This document shows positions 20,234-33,672 of a stretch of DNA of 64,000 nucleotides, piece after piece. The notes beneath the pieces are model-generated. The model did not search any database and was not told the DNA's origin. It worked only from the letters and a program-made list of their open reading frames with translations. The stretch is from Flavobacterium jumunjinense (GTDB taxonomy: Bacteria > Bacteroidota > Bacteroidia > Flavobacteriales > Flavobacteriaceae): assembly GCF_021650975.2 (NCBI RefSeq), contig NZ_CP091285.1, forward strand, positions 1,612,001-1,676,000. The letters are read 5' to 3'. The position numbers and the translations under genes were made by a program. Each line of letters starts with the position of its first letter. The first letter of the stretch is position 1.

Positions 20234-20940
20234 TGAAAAAGAGAATCGTATTATTTTTATTTTTAATAAACTTCAGTTTGAACGCACAAACCGTAGAAAC
20301 GGTTTTAAGCAAATTAAACACGGAGTATTCTAGTGCTAAAGCTTTACAGTTTGAAACGAAGTACAATCTTTATAAAAACAAGACTGCCAAACAGGTTTAT
20401 GAAACCTATAGCGGTGTTTTTAAAAAGAATGAACGCAATGAGATTTATCAAAAAATTGACAAGACAGAATTTATTTCAAGTAAAAAGCTAAGTTTAAATA
20501 TAATTCATCCAGATGAATTAATTATTGTGTCATTTTCTGAACCAATGAATAATAGTGCTTTTGAGTTAAAGAAATTATTAGAATTTTGTAAAATAAAAAG
20601 TTTTGCAGACAAGAAGAATTACTGGGAATTGACCCTAGAGAGCAAACCCTTTTCAGGTTTAGAATATTCCGAAGTTGTAATTCAAATAAATAAAAATTAT
20701 TTCATTCAAAAACAGTTATTCTATTATAATACAGCTATAAATTTCTCCTCCGATTTTAGTAAGCAAGATATTGACTTACCAGTTTTAGAAATTATTTATA
20801 CCAATTTTAATCGCAATAAAATAGAGGATTCCTATTTTGACGTTTCAAAATATATAATGGAATCAAACAAAACAATAAAGCCTTCTAAAAAATATCCTAG
20901 ATATACTGTAGAAGATCAAAGAGAAATTACAATAAAATAA
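20233..20940 (+). CDS. Small exported protein between the two large RHS-operon genes
   Basis: 235 residues with a signal peptide ending near SLNAQ. The mature protein alternates strands and helices; early helix TVETVLSKLNTEYSSAKALQ followed by paired strands is reminiscent of the LolA/LolB lipoprotein-carrier fold, but I cannot confirm this. It overlaps the preceding stop by one base and is 16 bases upstream of the giant RHS gene, so it is surely in the operon. A periplasmic carrier or assembly role for the RHS proteins would fit. Confidence 0.55.
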   Translation: MKKRIVLFLFLINFSLNAQTVETVLSKLNTEYSSAKALQFETKYNLYKNKTAKQVYETYSGVFKKNERNEIYQKIDKTEFISSKKLSLNIIHPDELIIVSFSEPMNNSAFELKKLLEFCKIKSFADKKNYWELTLESKPFSGLEYSEVVIQINKNYFIQKQLFYYNTAINFSSDFSKQDIDLPVLEIIYTNFNRNKIEDSYFDVSKYIMESNKTIKPSKKYPRYTVEDQREITIK

Positions 20941-20956
20941 AACATAGGGATACAAA

Positions 20957-23900
20957 ATGGCAAAGTTTAAAACTATTTTTAAAATACTAATCTTAATAGT
21001 CACATTATCTGGATACTCACAGAAGGAGATTACAGAATCTGCAATTTTAAGAGGTAATGCAATAACTAATGGAGTAACTTCTGTAAGTGACCCATTATTT
21101 AATGATTTAGAGAATAATAACTCAAAGTTTAAATCTGTTGATCCTGCAGTATATCTACATTTTGGATATGAAGAGGAAGTTCAAAACAGTTTAAAATATC
21201 AGGAAATATATTACAGTGAAATAAACTATTCCATTGAAAATACTGTTGTAACATTAGCAGGTCAAGTTCAAGGGAATGCTATAAATAGATCTTTAAAAAT
21301 ATATCATAACAATATTAGCAATGATTATAAACTCAAAGATTATGCTGTCGTAAAGTTTCCAGGTATACATAAATCTAAAGTAACTATTTTAAGTGTAAAA
21401 TATTATGATGCAAGTAATACTATTATTACAAACTTTGACCAAACAAAAAATTCTACTTATGTAAAATTAACATTTGAAACAGAAAGATATTATAATATAG
21501 CAAGCACACAATTAAATTTAACCCATTCCCTTATAAATTATACTGGAACAACAGAGAATAATTTAGGATATAATGCTATTTCTGGAGATGCTAAAGAAAT
21601 GGAGATTTCTTGGGTAATAAAAGAAAATGCAGATATAAAACCAGTAGAATATGAGTTAGAATGGACATGGGTTGACAATTATGCCGATGTTTTTGCAAAT
21701 GAACTTACTGCGGCAGATATTGATTTGTCTGAAATTGATTTTCAAAGAAACAGTACTCGAATTCAAACTAAAGATACTAAATATAGAATTCCTTTAATTT
21801 TTAACAAGGGTTTTTTAATCTATAGAGTAAGACCTGTTGGCCGATTTTTGGATAATATTAATAAAATATATTATGGTACTTGGACTACAGAAAAACCGAA
21901 TAAAAATTATATAACAGTTGCAGATTGGCCAAATGTGTTAAGAATTTCGAAAGCACATGAAAACGGATCTAAAAACTGGCAATATCAAGCAAGCTATGCT
22001 GAAGATGGTAAAAAGAAAGACGTAGTTAGCTATTTTGATGGTAGTTTAAGAAACAGACAAACAGTTACTAAAATTAATAGCGACAATCAAACCATTGTTG
22101 GAGAAGTTATTTATGACAATCAAGGGCGACCAGCTATAGAAATATTACCCACTCCAATTGGTACAGCTGGTATTAGTTATTTTGAGAGGATGAACAGAAG
22201 CATGTCTGATGCATCCTATTCGCACCATGATTTTGACTGGGATGATCCAACAATTGATGTTTGTGCTCCAGAAACTATTGATGGAATGTCTATAGCTTCA
22301 GGAGCGAGTAAGTATTATTCACCAAGTAATGATGTTTCAAACAATTATCAAGATTTTGTTCCCGATGCAGAATTATATCCATTTTCTCAAATTGAATATA
22401 CTCCCGATAATACAGGAAGAATTAGAAGAAAAGGTGGTGTTGGTAAAACGCATCAAATTGGTGAAGGAAACGAAATGAACTATTTTTATGCTCAAGCCCA
22501 ACAAGAAGAATTAAATAGATTGTTTGGTTATAAAGTAGGAGATTTTAAAAGATATAAGAAGAATGTAGTAGTAGACCCTAATGGACAGGTTAGTATAAGT
22601 TATCTTGACCCACAAGGTAGAACAATTGCAACAGCTCTAACAGGCGAAGCTCCTGCCAATTTAGAACAATTAGAAGGCTCTTTAACAGGTCAACTTACTG
22701 TTAATCTTTTAAGTGATAATGCGAACACTGTTTCTGGTTTAAATGGGGTTCTTGTAGATGGAAAAACATTAAGTACTCAAGTAGCTGTGGTTAAAGAGGG
22801 CTCTCTTGAGTTTGAATACAATTTAAATGTATCTCCTAAGAGCTCCTATATTTCTGATTGTTCAACGACTCCTTATCCATTTTTTTATGACTGGTCAGTG
22901 AGTCTTTTAGACGATTGTGCAAATGAAAAACTTATTAGTACAGGGACAGGTTTAACTTTAGAAAGTACAGGTGCTTTTACAAAAACCATTACTACTAGCG
23001 CATTAAAAGTTGGTACATATAGTTTAAGTAAAACATTAAAAGTAAATCAAGATAAGCTAGATTTTTATACGAATCAATATATGGCTGACATCATGAATAA
23101 AGATGGTGCCTGTTACCCAAATGTTAATTTCGATACAGGTGGAAGTATTGAAGACTGTAATGTGTCTTGTTTAAGTTGTGAGTTGTCTTTAGGAGAAAGA
23201 TACCTTACATCTGCTGATTATGTTCTATTTAAAGATGATATAGATATAAAAACTTACGATGCTAATAGTACAACATGGACTTCCTATGAAGATTATCTTG
23301 CTTCTCCAGAATATGCAGCACAATTTATTTTAGGAAATGTTGCTACAAGAGTAATTTGGATTGATAAAATGCGTAATAAATATGTTACTGAAAATTTAGA
23401 TATTCTTTTCCCAGATTTCTCAATTATCAGTCCATTTAATTATAATTCAGGTACTTTAAATCATTCTTCACCTGAAATATTAATTGCAGAATCTCAGTTA
23501 AAGGATGAGTTTGATCAATTATTAGAAACATGTAGAAGTCTATGTAGTCAGCCTTACGATACTTGTGGAATCAATTTAGATGTATTGCTAAGCGATGTAA
23601 GCCCAACAGGACAATATGGAGCTATTGATTCATCATCAGATGGAGAAGAAGACAACACGACTGATCCTGATCCAGACCCTTCAACGACTCCAACTACTAA
23701 TTTTGAGTCATTAAGTGTGTTTGATGAATATAATGGATTGATTTATGGTGGTGTAGATGCTGTTTCTGGTCGTACAAACTATAGCTGGAGAAACCGAACA
23801 ATTACTTACGAAGATGAATTTGGAAATCCTTCAAGAATAGAAGTAACAAAAATTGACGATAATACTTTTAATCCAGCTGTGTTGGATGGAATAAATCCTA

Positions 23901-26900
23901 CATTAGGAAGTGATAATAAATATTATATAGTACCACAAGATCTTGCAAACGTTGAAGATTTCGTAAACATATATTGGCAACCAACTTGGGCAAATGCTCT
24001 TGTTCAATTTCATCCAGAATATCAATATTTAAAATATTTCAAGGAACTATGTGAACAGAAATGGGAAACAGGTAATTTTGGAGAAATCAATACTGATACT
24101 TTTGATCAAAAATTATTAGATATTGAAACTTTTGATGATGCGTATAATGGTGGTAACGGAATTTTAAACAAATTGATTGACTTTGGAAGTACTTTCACCA
24201 ATAATGACCCTTTTTATCGTCTTGATTATGGTCTTGGAAATTTGGCTCTAAGAAAAGACATCATGACCGAAGCCATGCTAACAAATTATGATGGTATTAA
24301 ATTAGAGATTTATGGGGTTGAATATCCATTACACATGTTGGCTGCAGCATACTATACAGTAGTTTTTAGTAACGGATTAGTGCCGAATAGTCAATATAGT
24401 ACTTTCTTAACTGGAACAAATGTTATTAGCCCTTTAGATGTAATAGGACTTATTAATAATAATAATTTAACTGCCTATCAAAAAGATAGAATTTGGCAAA
24501 CATTTAGGAGTTATTATACCAGTACAAAAGAAAAAACAAAAACAGTTTTTTCTCATGCTTATGCGTTGCATAGAAAGGGTTATAATGCTTGTATTGGTGA
24601 CCCTGAGTATACAGACACATTCTATACTTTATTAAAAAAACAAACAGCAAGTTATCAAGCTTTAGTTACTTTTATGAATAGTGCGTTAAGCTCTAATTAT
24701 AATGTTGTTTCAGAGATGTTTGTTACTCCAGTTTGCGATAACAATTCATTGCAATATTACAAAGAAAAGGAAAAACGTTTTGTATCTGCAGACTACGGCT
24801 ATGACTCAGGTGTTCCAGATAGTGTAGTGGCTCAAAGTTCTCAACAAGATGCCGATTCTTCAATGTTTTTAGAAACAGGTAAGTGTCCTTTATTATTAGA
24901 TATTGAAAGTCTATTAAATGGGTTAATTAATACAGATATAAGACCAAATGCAAGTTTAATTATACCTACAAATTCAGTTCCGTTGTCTAGTATGCCTTTC
25001 TTAGCACCTGACTTATATATAGCATTAGGTGGTAACACTCTTTTTCCTAATGGACCAGAGTTCATCGCATCTGGAGTAATTCCTGGTGGACAACAATTGA
25101 AAATAAATGTTGGTAGCGCCAGCCCAATTGAATTAGAAATTATACCATCTACTAATTTTAATAATCCATGTTTAGATTCTAATTCACCTCCTTTAAACTG
25201 GCAAAACTATGCTAACCATTTTAACATTACTAAATTTAAAAACATATACTATGTACCTGGTACAACAGCTCCATATGAATTTAGAATAGTAGCCGAAATA
25301 GAAAGAACACAGCCTGTTGACCCTGCTTGTCCTAAAGAAGAAATTATTATAAGAGGGTTCACAACTGCTTCAATTGGAAATTGTCAGTTTGATAACCCAG
25401 ATAACCCAGGAGGTTTAAGTACTAATGCAGAAACAGAAGCAGGTTCTGGATGCTACAACAAGACACGTTTCGAAAAAGGACTAGTACGTTTAATAAACGG
25501 ATTGATTAAAAAAGGTAAATTAAATACTATAGAAACTCTTGTTTCAGCAACACAAGTTGATACTTATGGTTATGGACAAGGGATACTTCCAGAATTATTA
25601 GAAGACACTAATTTATTAGGAACTTGGAATTTCATTTCTTCAACAAATACCTATACAATAACAACGAATTCTAACGTGATATTAACGCTTAACAACCCTA
25701 TTACGGATAATCCAAATGGGATTAATTATACGTTAGAGCAACTTCTTAATCAATCTTTTTTTAATAAAATAACAAGTATTCAAATAAAAGATCAACCAAA
25801 TAACAGCGGATTTTTACCTGTTACAATTTATTATTTAAAGAATAATGGAGAAATAGCGTCGTTAACGGCAACTATATCAAATATCGATTTTGGATGTAAA
25901 TGTACAGAGAGAGTATATATTAAAGAACATCAAGCGGAAGTAAATCTATTAGAATTAATAAATCATTTATGGACTGTAAAAACACCTACTAAGCCAATTA
26001 AAGGTTCTAGTACTAGTAGTGTATATAACATTTCTAATGGGTACAAACCACAACCTTATATAGATAATCTATTGCCATATATTGCATCAACTGGTATATA
26101 TGATTTCCATACTGTTGATAGTAGTTCTTCAACATGGGATGGAGGAACAAATTATGGCTTATTTTTTAATTTTAAAGACGGTAGTTGTAAGTTTAATTTA
26201 GAGTTTTATTCAGAGCGACCTCGTGAACTATTTCTTTCTAACTTAATCAATAAGATAACTCATTTTTCTAATTTTGAAATAGGAGATGAAATTAGTCCTG
26301 GAATTTTTGAGTTTACAATAAATGTACACCATAATGCATATAACTTTTGTAGTGATGGTAGTTCTTGTTCAAACTGGGAGACGAATCCATACTATATGAA
26401 GCCAGCAGGTGTAATAAAGAAAAAAGGAACCATTGAGTGTTTAAACTTAGATTGTGAACAAGCTGTACTTGTTAAGAATCGTCTTACAGATGTTTTAAAC
26501 TCATTAATTTCGCAATATTTAACAACGGGTGCAGTTGCAGATGATTTTGAACCAGATGGTTATACAGATTTAATACCATACATTGCTAACTCAGGAACTG
26601 GAGTATATAATTTTTATGCAGTTGAAAACGAAAATGGATCGCAAATTGGGTTCAATTTTTCAGAAACAGAGAACTGTAAAGTTGTGTTTACCATTCCAAA
26701 CCTTAAATTACAACATGTTCTTAATAATATTTCTAATATAGAATTTAACGAATACCTAAATACGTTTACAGCAACTATTGAAAATGGCAAGATTGATGTA
26801 ATTGCTAATGGTACTATTTCTTGTTTAAGCATAGAAGAGTGTTACAAAGATGTTATTATTCCTTGTGAAACTTGTGTGCCCACAGCGGTAGAACCTGTAG

Positions 26901-29900
26901 ATTGTGCTGTGGAATGGAACAAATTCTTATCTAAATTTTATAATTATGTTGGTGGTTCCCCGAATCCATTCTCTACTCCATATACAGCTTTATTTCCTAT
27001 TTTGGTTAAAAATTTCCCATATGAGATAGATTCTGATTTAGCTAATGGCGTAAGCCAAGTAGAGATTCAGAAAGCATACAAACTATTTTGTGAAGCCAAT
27101 TACAGTTATATTGCTGAAGATTATATTGCTTATTTAAATGGATTTGGATTACTTGATGGGGTACCAAATTTAAGTAGTAATTATCCAAATTTTAGTAGTA
27201 CAGATAGTAGTGGTGCTTTTGTTTCAGATGTGCAGAATCCTTTATTTATTACCATTGGAGAGTTCGGTGCATCTAAATTAAACTATGGCTATCAGTTTAC
27301 TATGGATGCCATAAATGAATATAGAAATTATATTATAGCACAGTCTCAACTAGATCCTAAAGGAACAACACTAACGTGGATAGAATATATAGATCAGGTA
27401 TATACGGTGCAAAATCAGGTTTGTCCTCCTGCACCATTAATACCTAATTTAACAATTGATGATATTGAAATCTATACACCTTGTGAGGTTTTTAATGCCA
27501 ATGTTCAAGGTACATATCAATCGCAATTGTTACAAACGTTATTTGATGAACAAAGACAGAAATTCAGAACCGAATATATTCAGCAAGCTATTGAAAATGC
27601 AAAAGAAACATTTACTAAAAAAGGTTTCGATGGCGAATTTCAATATACATTGTACTATTATGATCAGTCTGGTAACTTAATACAAACTGTTCCACCACAA
27701 GGAGTACAAACATTACCAGAAACAAGTAATAGTACTATCGATGCAATTAGAGATAGTGAATTACCTGCGCAAACATTGTTAGACGAAGCAGGTAATAGTA
27801 CAACTGTTCCTAGTCATTCAATGGAAACAGAATATAAATACAATTCATTAAACCAATTAGTTTGGCAAAACACACCAGATGGTGGAGAAACTCGTTTTGC
27901 ATATGACAAATTAGGAAGAATTATTGCTTCTCAAAATGCAAAACAAAAAAAGAATTCAACAGCTAAAGGAATATTTAGCTATACCCGTTATGATGAACTG
28001 GGTAGAATTTATGAAGCAGGAGAGTTTATTGCAGATGTAAACAATTATAAAATAGACAACACAGGTAAGTTAGTACATAATGATAATTCTCCTGTGGCTA
28101 TTGATTTTGATTCGCCAGTTACTGGATTCCCTAGAAACATCGCATCGAATTACAATCAAGTTACAAAAACAATCTATGACGAAGCATTCCAAGGAGCAGC
28201 AGCATTTTTTACAAACTACGGATCAGATAATACATTCAAACGAGTAACTGCTATATTGTATTTTGATAACTATACCAATGCAACAATTGACTCAGAATAT
28301 AATAATGCGATATTCTATGACTATGATGTGCATGGAAACGTAAAAGAATTGGTACAACGCAATAATGATTCCGAATTAAATGAAGCGCATAGAACGAAAA
28401 AGATTGTATATGATTATGATTTAATCAGTGGAAACGTAAATAGCGTTACTTACCAACCTGAAAATAAATTAGAACAATTTGTTCATAAATATACCTATGA
28501 TGCCGATAATAGAATTGTAGAAGTATTTACAAGTAAAGACAAAGTTATTTGGGAAAAAGAAGCAAATTATGAATACTACCAACACGGCCCTTTAGCGAGA
28601 ACTGTAATTGGTGATAAAGAAGTGCAAGGTTTAGATTATATCTATACACTACAAGGCTGGTTAAAAACTGTTAACTCTGAAACAATCGGGAAAGATTTCG
28701 ATGCAGGGAAAGACGGATTAAGTGTGGCTCAAGATGCATTTGGATTTGCTTTAAACTATTATAATGGAGATTATAAATCAAGATTCGAAACAACAACGCC
28801 AATCAAGCTATTCAAGCTATCTAAAGACAATTCTTTAGAAGGAAACAGAGACCTTTATAATGGAAACATTAAAGAAATGGTTACATCACTAATAGATGAA
28901 AACCAGAGTATGCTACCAACACTATTCAATCAATACAAATACGATCAATTGAATAGAATTAAAGCGATGGACTCTAAAAGTGTTGTCGTAAATGCTAGCG
29001 GTAACGTTACAGGAACACCTGCAAATGCTTATTCAAGTTCTTATGTTTATGATAAAAATGGAAACTTAAAAAACTTAACAAGAAATGATGCTCAAGGTCT
29101 TGCATTAGATGATTTAGATTATGAATATAAGGATGGAAATAATCAATTAACTTTGGTTGATGACCAAGTGCCAACAACTGCTTATGATTTAGACTTAGAA
29201 AGCCAAATTGTAAAGTTAACATCATTGAATCCTAGTTACGTTTATGATGTTAGTAATAGCAATACTCATAACTATGTATATGATGAAATTGGTCAATTAA
29301 CAAAAGATCGCACAGAAGGTTTAGATATTGAGTGGAGAGTAGATGGAAAAGTAGATCGTGTTATAAAAACAGATGGTACAATTATAGCATTCGATTACGA
29401 CGGATTAGGAAACCGTATTGCTAAAAGACATACATCTAACGGTCAAACAACCACTACCTATTATCAAAGAGATGCACAAGGAAATGTAATGGCTGTTTAT
29501 GAAAACAAACCAACAGATACAAATCCGACAAATACTTTAGAACAAAATTTAGTTTTAAACAATTACAACAATACAGGAACCGATTCAAAATTAGCGAAAA
29601 ACATACAAGTTTCAACCGATGGAAACCCTTCAGTAACAAGTGCACCAAACGGAAATGTAACTTTGCAAGCTACCGAAACCATTAGTTTAAAACCAGGGTT
29701 TAAAGCAGAAAGCGGAAGTAGATTCTTAGCGCAAATAACCACAAGTGATGATACTCCTGTATTAATACCAGGAAGCTATGTCTTAAAAGAACATCACATT
29801 TATGGAAGCAGCCGATTAGGAATAGAAAAATGGGATTTAGTTATTCCTAGTGCTGCTAATAAAGCAATGGCTAGAATGGCAGCACCAATGGTTTTTGCCG

Positions 29901-32821
29901 CTAAATCTGCAATGCAACCTGTTGCTATGAGCGCAAACATTGTGCCTGCAACTTCTGGATTGAAATTTGATGGAAATAATTTTACTACTTGGGAGGATAA
30001 AGAAAATAAAATGAATTTCTTTTCAGGAATTGCTCCTTTATCTGAAGAAATAGTTATAGAGTCAAATTTTAAAATTTTAGATGATCCTTCAAATTCTTCT
30101 TGGAGTATAAATTCAGCTAGATCATTAGCATTATTACAAGATGATTACTTTACAGGTGGAGATTATGATAATTTTAAATATTATAACAGTATTATATATT
30201 TGAGTATTGTTAAGACTTCTTCTGGATATAAACCTGTAGTAACAATAGATAAGTATTCTAGAGGTTATTGGAGATTTAAAGAAAAAGGGAAAAAATATGA
30301 TTGTTATAGTAATTATCTAAATAAAAATGTTTACACATTAAAAGGTAGTGTTCCAGAGAGAGAGTGGAATTATAAGCTTTCATTAAAGTTAAATGAAACT
30401 ACAAAAAAATTAGAACCTCAATTAGAATTAAACGGAAATATATATAAGATTTCAGATTTTGTACCTGTAGTTGAAACGAATGCACCAAATGGTCAAAGAA
30501 GTTTTGAAATAAGGAGAAATCTTGATAGATCTCCTCTTTTACCAAGAAAAATATATAATCAAATAGGAAGTGTATATAAATTTTATGGTTCATATGATTC
30601 TGATCATTGGGATAACCACGAAGAATTTACAGCGCAAGGTGCTCCATTAGAAATTTGCGATTTTTCTTATAATGTAGATAAACATCTAAAAAACCTAGAC
30701 GATCCATTAACTGAAAATGTTTTCTTTTTTGATGAAAACAACAATTCACTAACTAAAACCTTAGCAGAAAACGGATTAGAAATGAAGATTTCTAATGTTA
30801 GAAATAATATAACTTATACAGTTCCATTTGTAACAACTTTCTGTGGAAATGCCAATGCAGATTCAGATGGCGATGGTATTGTGGATAGTAGAGACAATTG
30901 TCCATATACTTTTAATCCATTACAAGAAGATACAGAAGACTTAGACGGAGATGGAATTCCTGAGGGAGATGGAGTTGGAGATGTATGTGATAATTGTAAA
31001 AAACATAACAATCCTGAGCAAGAAGATTTAGATAAAGATGGAGTTGGAGATGTGTGTGATAATTGTCCAAAAGTTAGCAACTTTGATCAAACAGATTCAG
31101 AAGATACAAATGGAAATGGTATCTATGATTTAGGAGATGGAGATGGAATTGGAGACGTTTGTGACAACTGTCTATCTAAAGTAAATCCTTTACAAGAAGA
31201 TAGTAATCAAAACGGTATTGGAGATGTTTGTGAAGGAGATGACCAAGGTGATGGTGGAAATTTAGCGGCAATAACAGATCCTATTGACTACTATAGAACA
31301 GTTGGAGACAAACAATATGAGTTGTCTAACCATTTAGGAAACGTATTGTCTGTTATTACAGATAGAAAATTAGGTAACAGTGGCGTTCTTGGTTCGCAAG
31401 AAACTCTTTATGACTATGATTTTACAAATATTAATAGCATTAATGATGCTAGTAATTGGTCTATTTACGGAGGAGCTCAAGTAACTACTAACAATAACTT
31501 GAATGTTTTTGTAGATGATAAAGAAGAAGGGGTCGCTTATTTTATGTCGACAGAAGCAGGCAAACAATATACTGTATCTTACGATTTAGGTTTAGTGTCT
31601 TCACCACAAGTTATGGTTGTTGCAATAGATGGTAGTCCAGATGCAACCTTGTTGTCAAGTAAAATTGATACGAATACTGATAGACATTCAATAACTTTTA
31701 CTGCAAATGGATATGTAAGTTTTATTAAATGGATTAGAAATAGAGATTTTGATAACATTGTAGAAAACTTCACATTAGATAATGTAACAGGATCTACAAT
31801 TGTACAGAACCCAAACACAGTTGCATACGGTTTAATACCAGACGTAATTAGCTACAATGACTACTATCCTTTTGGAATGACACTCCCAGGTCGCACCAGC
31901 ACCGGGAATGACTACCGTTACGGCTTCCAAGGACAAGAAAAAGATGACGAATTAAAAGGGAAAGGAAATTCTTTAAATTATACTTTTAGGATGCACGACC
32001 CGAGGGTAGGTAGGTTTTTTGCTGTGGATCCGTTGTTTAAAAAATACCCTTGGAATTCACCTTATGCATTTAGTGAAAACAGATTAATTGATGGGATTGA
32101 ATTAGAAGGATTAGAGGTTGTTTCTGTAGGTAAAGAGTTTAATGTCTCATTTGTGGTTTCTGGTAGTTTTGGAGATGGATATGTGTTTGCTCCTGATGGG
32201 ATTTATGAATATAGTAATTGGTCAGTTGGAGGTAAAACTAATATTTCAGCTGGTGTATCTGCTCTTAAAGTTATGGTTTATCCTACAATGAAAACTGTTA
32301 AAGATTTCGCAACTCCAAGTCATTCTTTTGGATTATCTGGTGGAGAAGTTGTTACTGGTGGTGTCGGATATTTACAAACTACAGATAGTAATAATAATTT
32401 ATTATCAGGATTTTCTCTCGAAATTGGACTTGGTGTGGGGTTATCACCTCTTGATATTTCATATGAGTATGGACCAACAACTGTTAAGCCAGTTTCAGAT
32501 AGAGCAAAAGCCATTACATTTGCTTATGAAGCCATTACTAAAATTGATGGTAAAATAAAAGAAGAGAAAGAAACTTTAAAAGAATTGGAAAGTAGTAAAT
32601 ACGATTATAGAATGGAATATACTAATACTCTAAATAGAATAACAAAAGAAAATAGAACTAAAGGTAAAACAATGAATTACAGAAAAGAATTAGATTACAG
32701 AAACTCTTTAAATAGAAAATTGAAAGAAACTAATAATTCGATTAAAGAAACAACAGAGTCAATAGATAAATTAAATCAGACTAAAGTAACTATTCAAAAT
32801 TCTATCAGTAATGAAGGCTAA
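20957..32821 (+). CDS. Giant exported RHS-repeat protein with a variable C-terminal tip (3954 residues)
   Basis: The main RHS expression gene. Residues 1-22 are a signal peptide. Residues up to about 2220 are large beta-rich domains, including Cys-rich stretches and three copies of a unit shared with the preceding LRR/VWA protein (about 1500-1965). YD/RHS repeats run from about 2230 to 2840 (for example [24 protein letters not shown] type). Thrombospondin type 3 Ca2+-binding repeats (DxDxDG...CDNC) lie at about 3298-3431. The RHS-associated core is at about 3628-3718 ([49 protein letters not shown]). The last ~236 residues are a unique tip: a Gly-rich beta region, then a charged coiled coil. 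Three orphan tips elsewhere share the core. Tip activity unknown. Confidence 0.85.
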   Translation: MAKFKTIFKILILIVTLSGYSQKEITESAILRGNAITNGVTSVSDPLFNDLENNNSKFKSVDPAVYLHFGYEEEVQNSLKYQEIYYSEINYSIENTVVTLAGQVQGNAINRSLKIYHNNISNDYKLKDYAVVKFPGIHKSKVTILSVKYYDASNTIITNFDQTKNSTYVKLTFETERYYNIASTQLNLTHSLINYTGTTENNLGYNAISGDAKEMEISWVIKENADIKPVEYELEWTWVDNYADVFANELTAADIDLSEIDFQRNSTRIQTKDTKYRIPLIFNKGFLIYRVRPVGRFLDNINKIYYGTWTTEKPNKNYITVADWPNVLRISKAHENGSKNWQYQASYAEDGKKKDVVSYFDGSLRNRQTVTKINSDNQTIVGEVIYDNQGRPAIEILPTPIGTAGISYFERMNRSMSDASYSHHDFDWDDPTIDVCAPETIDGMSIASGASKYYSPSNDVSNNYQDFVPDAELYPFSQIEYTPDNTGRIRRKGGVGKTHQIGEGNEMNYFYAQAQQEELNRLFGYKVGDFKRYKKNVVVDPNGQVSISYLDPQGRTIATALTGEAPANLEQLEGSLTGQLTVNLLSDNANTVSGLNGVLVDGKTLSTQVAVVKEGSLEFEYNLNVSPKSSYISDCSTTPYPFFYDWSVSLLDDCANEKLISTGTGLTLESTGAFTKTITTSALKVGTYSLSKTLKVNQDKLDFYTNQYMADIMNKDGACYPNVNFDTGGSIEDCNVSCLSCELSLGERYLTSADYVLFKDDIDIKTYDANSTTWTSYEDYLASPEYAAQFILGNVATRVIWIDKMRNKYVTENLDILFPDFSIISPFNYNSGTLNHSSPEILIAESQLKDEFDQLLETCRSLCSQPYDTCGINLDVLLSDVSPTGQYGAIDSSSDGEEDNTTDPDPDPSTTPTTNFESLSVFDEYNGLIYGGVDAVSGRTNYSWRNRTITYEDEFGNPSRIEVTKIDDNTFNPAVLDGINPTLGSDNKYYIVPQDLANVEDFVNIYWQPTWANALVQFHPEYQYLKYFKELCEQKWETGNFGEINTDTFDQKLLDIETFDDAYNGGNGILNKLIDFGSTFTNNDPFYRLDYGLGNLALRKDIMTEAMLTNYDGIKLEIYGVEYPLHMLAAAYYTVVFSNGLVPNSQYSTFLTGTNVISPLDVIGLINNNNLTAYQKDRIWQTFRSYYTSTKEKTKTVFSHAYALHRKGYNACIGDPEYTDTFYTLLKKQTASYQALVTFMNSALSSNYNVVSEMFVTPVCDNNSLQYYKEKEKRFVSADYGYDSGVPDSVVAQSSQQDADSSMFLETGKCPLLLDIESLLNGLINTDIRPNASLIIPTNSVPLSSMPFLAPDLYIALGGNTLFPNGPEFIASGVIPGGQQLKINVGSASPIELEIIPSTNFNNPCLDSNSPPLNWQNYANHFNITKFKNIYYVPGTTAPYEFRIVAEIERTQPVDPACPKEEIIIRGFTTASIGNCQFDNPDNPGGLSTNAETEAGSGCYNKTRFEKGLVRLINGLIKKGKLNTIETLVSATQVDTYGYGQGILPELLEDTNLLGTWNFISSTNTYTITTNSNVILTLNNPITDNPNGINYTLEQLLNQSFFNKITSIQIKDQPNNSGFLPVTIYYLKNNGEIASLTATISNIDFGCKCTERVYIKEHQAEVNLLELINHLWTVKTPTKPIKGSSTSSVYNISNGYKPQPYIDNLLPYIASTGIYDFHTVDSSSSTWDGGTNYGLFFNFKDGSCKFNLEFYSERPRELFLSNLINKITHFSNFEIGDEISPGIFEFTINVHHNAYNFCSDGSSCSNWETNPYYMKPAGVIKKKGTIECLNLDCEQAVLVKNRLTDVLNSLISQYLTTGAVADDFEPDGYTDLIPYIANSGTGVYNFYAVENENGSQIGFNFSETENCKVVFTIPNLKLQHVLNNISNIEFNEYLNTFTATIENGKIDVIANGTISCLSIEECYKDVIIPCETCVPTAVEPVDCAVEWNKFLSKFYNYVGGSPNPFSTPYTALFPILVKNFPYEIDSDLANGVSQVEIQKAYKLFCEANYSYIAEDYIAYLNGFGLLDGVPNLSSNYPNFSSTDSSGAFVSDVQNPLFITIGEFGASKLNYGYQFTMDAINEYRNYIIAQSQLDPKGTTLTWIEYIDQVYTVQNQVCPPAPLIPNLTIDDIEIYTPCEVFNANVQGTYQSQLLQTLFDEQRQKFRTEYIQQAIENAKETFTKKGFDGEFQYTLYYYDQSGNLIQTVPPQGVQTLPETSNSTIDAIRDSELPAQTLLDEAGNSTTVPSHSMETEYKYNSLNQLVWQNTPDGGETRFAYDKLGRIIASQNAKQKKNSTAKGIFSYTRYDELGRIYEAGEFIADVNNYKIDNTGKLVHNDNSPVAIDFDSPVTGFPRNIASNYNQVTKTIYDEAFQGAAAFFTNYGSDNTFKRVTAILYFDNYTNATIDSEYNNAIFYDYDVHGNVKELVQRNNDSELNEAHRTKKIVYDYDLISGNVNSVTYQPENKLEQFVHKYTYDADNRIVEVFTSKDKVIWEKEANYEYYQHGPLARTVIGDKEVQGLDYIYTLQGWLKTVNSETIGKDFDAGKDGLSVAQDAFGFALNYYNGDYKSRFETTTPIKLFKLSKDNSLEGNRDLYNGNIKEMVTSLIDENQSMLPTLFNQYKYDQLNRIKAMDSKSVVVNASGNVTGTPANAYSSSYVYDKNGNLKNLTRNDAQGLALDDLDYEYKDGNNQLTLVDDQVPTTAYDLDLESQIVKLTSLNPSYVYDVSNSNTHNYVYDEIGQLTKDRTEGLDIEWRVDGKVDRVIKTDGTIIAFDYDGLGNRIAKRHTSNGQTTTTYYQRDAQGNVMAVYENKPTDTNPTNTLEQNLVLNNYNNTGTDSKLAKNIQVSTDGNPSVTSAPNGNVTLQATETISLKPGFKAESGSRFLAQITTSDDTPVLIPGSYVLKEHHIYGSSRLGIEKWDLVIPSAANKAMARMAAPMVFAAKSAMQPVAMSANIVPATSGLKFDGNNFTTWEDKENKMNFFSGIAPLSEEIVIESNFKILDDPSNSSWSINSARSLALLQDDYFTGGDYDNFKYYNSIIYLSIVKTSSGYKPVVTIDKYSRGYWRFKEKGKKYDCYSNYLNKNVYTLKGSVPEREWNYKLSLKLNETTKKLEPQLELNGNIYKISDFVPVVETNAPNGQRSFEIRRNLDRSPLLPRKIYNQIGSVYKFYGSYDSDHWDNHEEFTAQGAPLEICDFSYNVDKHLKNLDDPLTENVFFFDENNNSLTKTLAENGLEMKISNVRNNITYTVPFVTTFCGNANADSDGDGIVDSRDNCPYTFNPLQEDTEDLDGDGIPEGDGVGDVCDNCKKHNNPEQEDLDKDGVGDVCDNCPKVSNFDQTDSEDTNGNGIYDLGDGDGIGDVCDNCLSKVNPLQEDSNQNGIGDVCEGDDQGDGGNLAAITDPIDYYRTVGDKQYELSNHLGNVLSVITDRKLGNSGVLGSQETLYDYDFTNINSINDASNWSIYGGAQVTTNNNLNVFVDDKEEGVAYFMSTEAGKQYTVSYDLGLVSSPQVMVVAIDGSPDATLLSSKIDTNTDRHSITFTANGYVSFIKWIRNRDFDNIVENFTLDNVTGSTIVQNPNTVAYGLIPDVISYNDYYPFGMTLPGRTSTGNDYRYGFQGQEKDDELKGKGNSLNYTFRMHDPRVGRFFAVDPLFKKYPWNSPYAFSENRLIDGIELEGLEVVSVGKEFNVSFVVSGSFGDGYVFAPDGIYEYSNWSVGGKTNISAGVSALKVMVYPTMKTVKDFATPSHSFGLSGGEVVTGGVGYLQTTDSNNNLLSGFSLEIGLGVGLSPLDISYEYGPTTVKPVSDRAKAITFAYEAITKIDGKIKEEKETLKELESSKYDYRMEYTNTLNRITKENRTKGKTMNYRKELDYRNSLNRKLKETNNSIKETTESIDKLNQTKVTIQNSISNEG
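31859..31958 (+). repeat. Conserved RHS core block shared with orphan cassettes
   Basis: The 89 bases from 31859 (coding DYYPFGM onward) are identical to 60316-60228 and 49963-49875 on the - strand. With the 49.9-kb copy the identity continues to about 31958. Beyond this the copies diverge progressively into different tips. The block is noticeably richer in G+C than its surroundings. Identity at the nucleotide level, not just the protein level, indicates recent recombination or gene conversion here. Confidence 0.85.
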
Positions 32822-33215
32822 TGTTTTTTCAAAATATTTGTTATTAATATTTTTCACTTCCTTTTTGATGGTTATCCTAAAAGTTGGGTTTTATAAATAT
32901 ACGACTGTTTTCTTTTTTATTTTTTTTTCTCTACCTTGTTTCTATTATTATATTTTAAATTTTTTATCTTTTAAAGAAGAGTTAACAAAACACTCTAAAG
33001 TTAATAGTAATATATTAAAAGGGGCGTATCCTAAAGCAGGATTTATGCTTTTTAAAAAATCTGAAATAGAGAAAATTGAGTTTATAAGAAAAAAAGTCGT
33101 AAAAAATATATTGCTTTTTTTTATGTCAATTATTACAATTTTTATTTTAGCTATATTGACAATTCATGATAATTTATCAAATTTTTTTGTCGATTTATTA
33201 TCGTGTTTTAAATAA
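32811..33215 (+). CDS. Small membrane protein, candidate immunity protein of the expressed RHS tip
   Basis: 134 residues with three or four hydrophobic helices: two near residues 8-52 ([16 protein letters not shown] and [18 protein letters not shown]) and one near 100-122. It overlaps the end of the giant RHS gene by 11 bases, the usual place and coupling for an RHS immunity gene. No family recognised. If it is the immunity protein, the tip probably acts on or from the inner membrane. Two terminator-like hairpins follow further downstream. Confidence 0.65.
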   Translation: MKANVFSKYLLLIFFTSFLMVILKVGFYKYTTVFFFIFFSLPCFYYYILNFLSFKEELTKHSKVNSNILKGAYPKAGFMLFKKSEIEKIEFIRKKVVKNILLFFMSIITIFILAILTIHDNLSNFFVDLLSCFK

Positions 33216-33236
33216 AAAAATATTTTCTACCCCGCT

Positions 33237-33323
33237 CCCAGCTCTCCGAAGAGTTCTAAATAAAACGCACACACTCTACGATGGTCTCCTGACCTCGTAG
33301 CACAATATAAAAGACAAAGCCAC
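33237..33323. repeat. 87-bp direct repeat, copy A
   Basis: From TCCCAGCTCT to AAAGCCAC this segment matches 33671-33757 over its whole length with only a few differences. It contains a palindrome (CTACG...CGTAG, 33276-33300). The two copies flank the gspF fragment at 33453-33672, and copy A follows the RHS operon immediately. Confidence 0.85.
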
Positions 33324-33345
33324 AGTAATGTGGCTTTAGTTGTTT
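33315..33345 (+). terminator. Hairpin terminator after the RHS operon
   Basis: AAAGCCAC and GTGGCTTT form a perfect 8-bp stem with a six-base loop, followed by TAGTTGTTTT. It lies 100 bases beyond the last gene of the RHS operon and is the first plausible rho-independent terminator for it. Confidence 0.6.
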
Positions 33346-33452
33346 TGCATAATTGTTTAGCTTAAGAAAGTTGTCTTCTTTGAAAGACATAGATTTTAAC
33401 AAATGCGATTTATTTTACCATTACGTTCTGAATTCTTAGAGATAAAAAAGTA

Positions 33453-33672
33453 TTAACTATTAATAATTTTGCTTAAATCGAACATTGGAGCATACATAGA
33501 GACCATAATAACAACAACTCCAATAACAATAATTATCATAGGTTCTAAAACGACACCAATCATCTTTGTTTGATGGCTAATTTCTTCATTGTATTGTTCC
33601 GTTAAGCGTTCAAACATAGTGTCTATTTGGTTAATCTGTTCTGCAACTTCGACCATAGAAACCAAATTGTTC
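33453..33672 (-). pseudogene. gspF: Fragment of type II secretion inner-membrane protein GspF (C-terminal ~70 residues)
   Basis: Only the C-terminal end of a GspF/PilC-family platform protein remains: the VEVAEQINQIDTMFERLTEQYNEE segment, normally preceding the last membrane helix, followed by that helix (PMIIIVIGVVVIMVSMYAP). Upstream, the reading frame enters the 87-bp repeat at 33671, so the ORF's apparent first residues (to 33707) come from the repeat. A complete GspF has about 400 residues. A strong terminator at 33896-33932 separates it from the secretion operon. An intact copy must exist elsewhere if the machine works. Confidence 0.85.
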
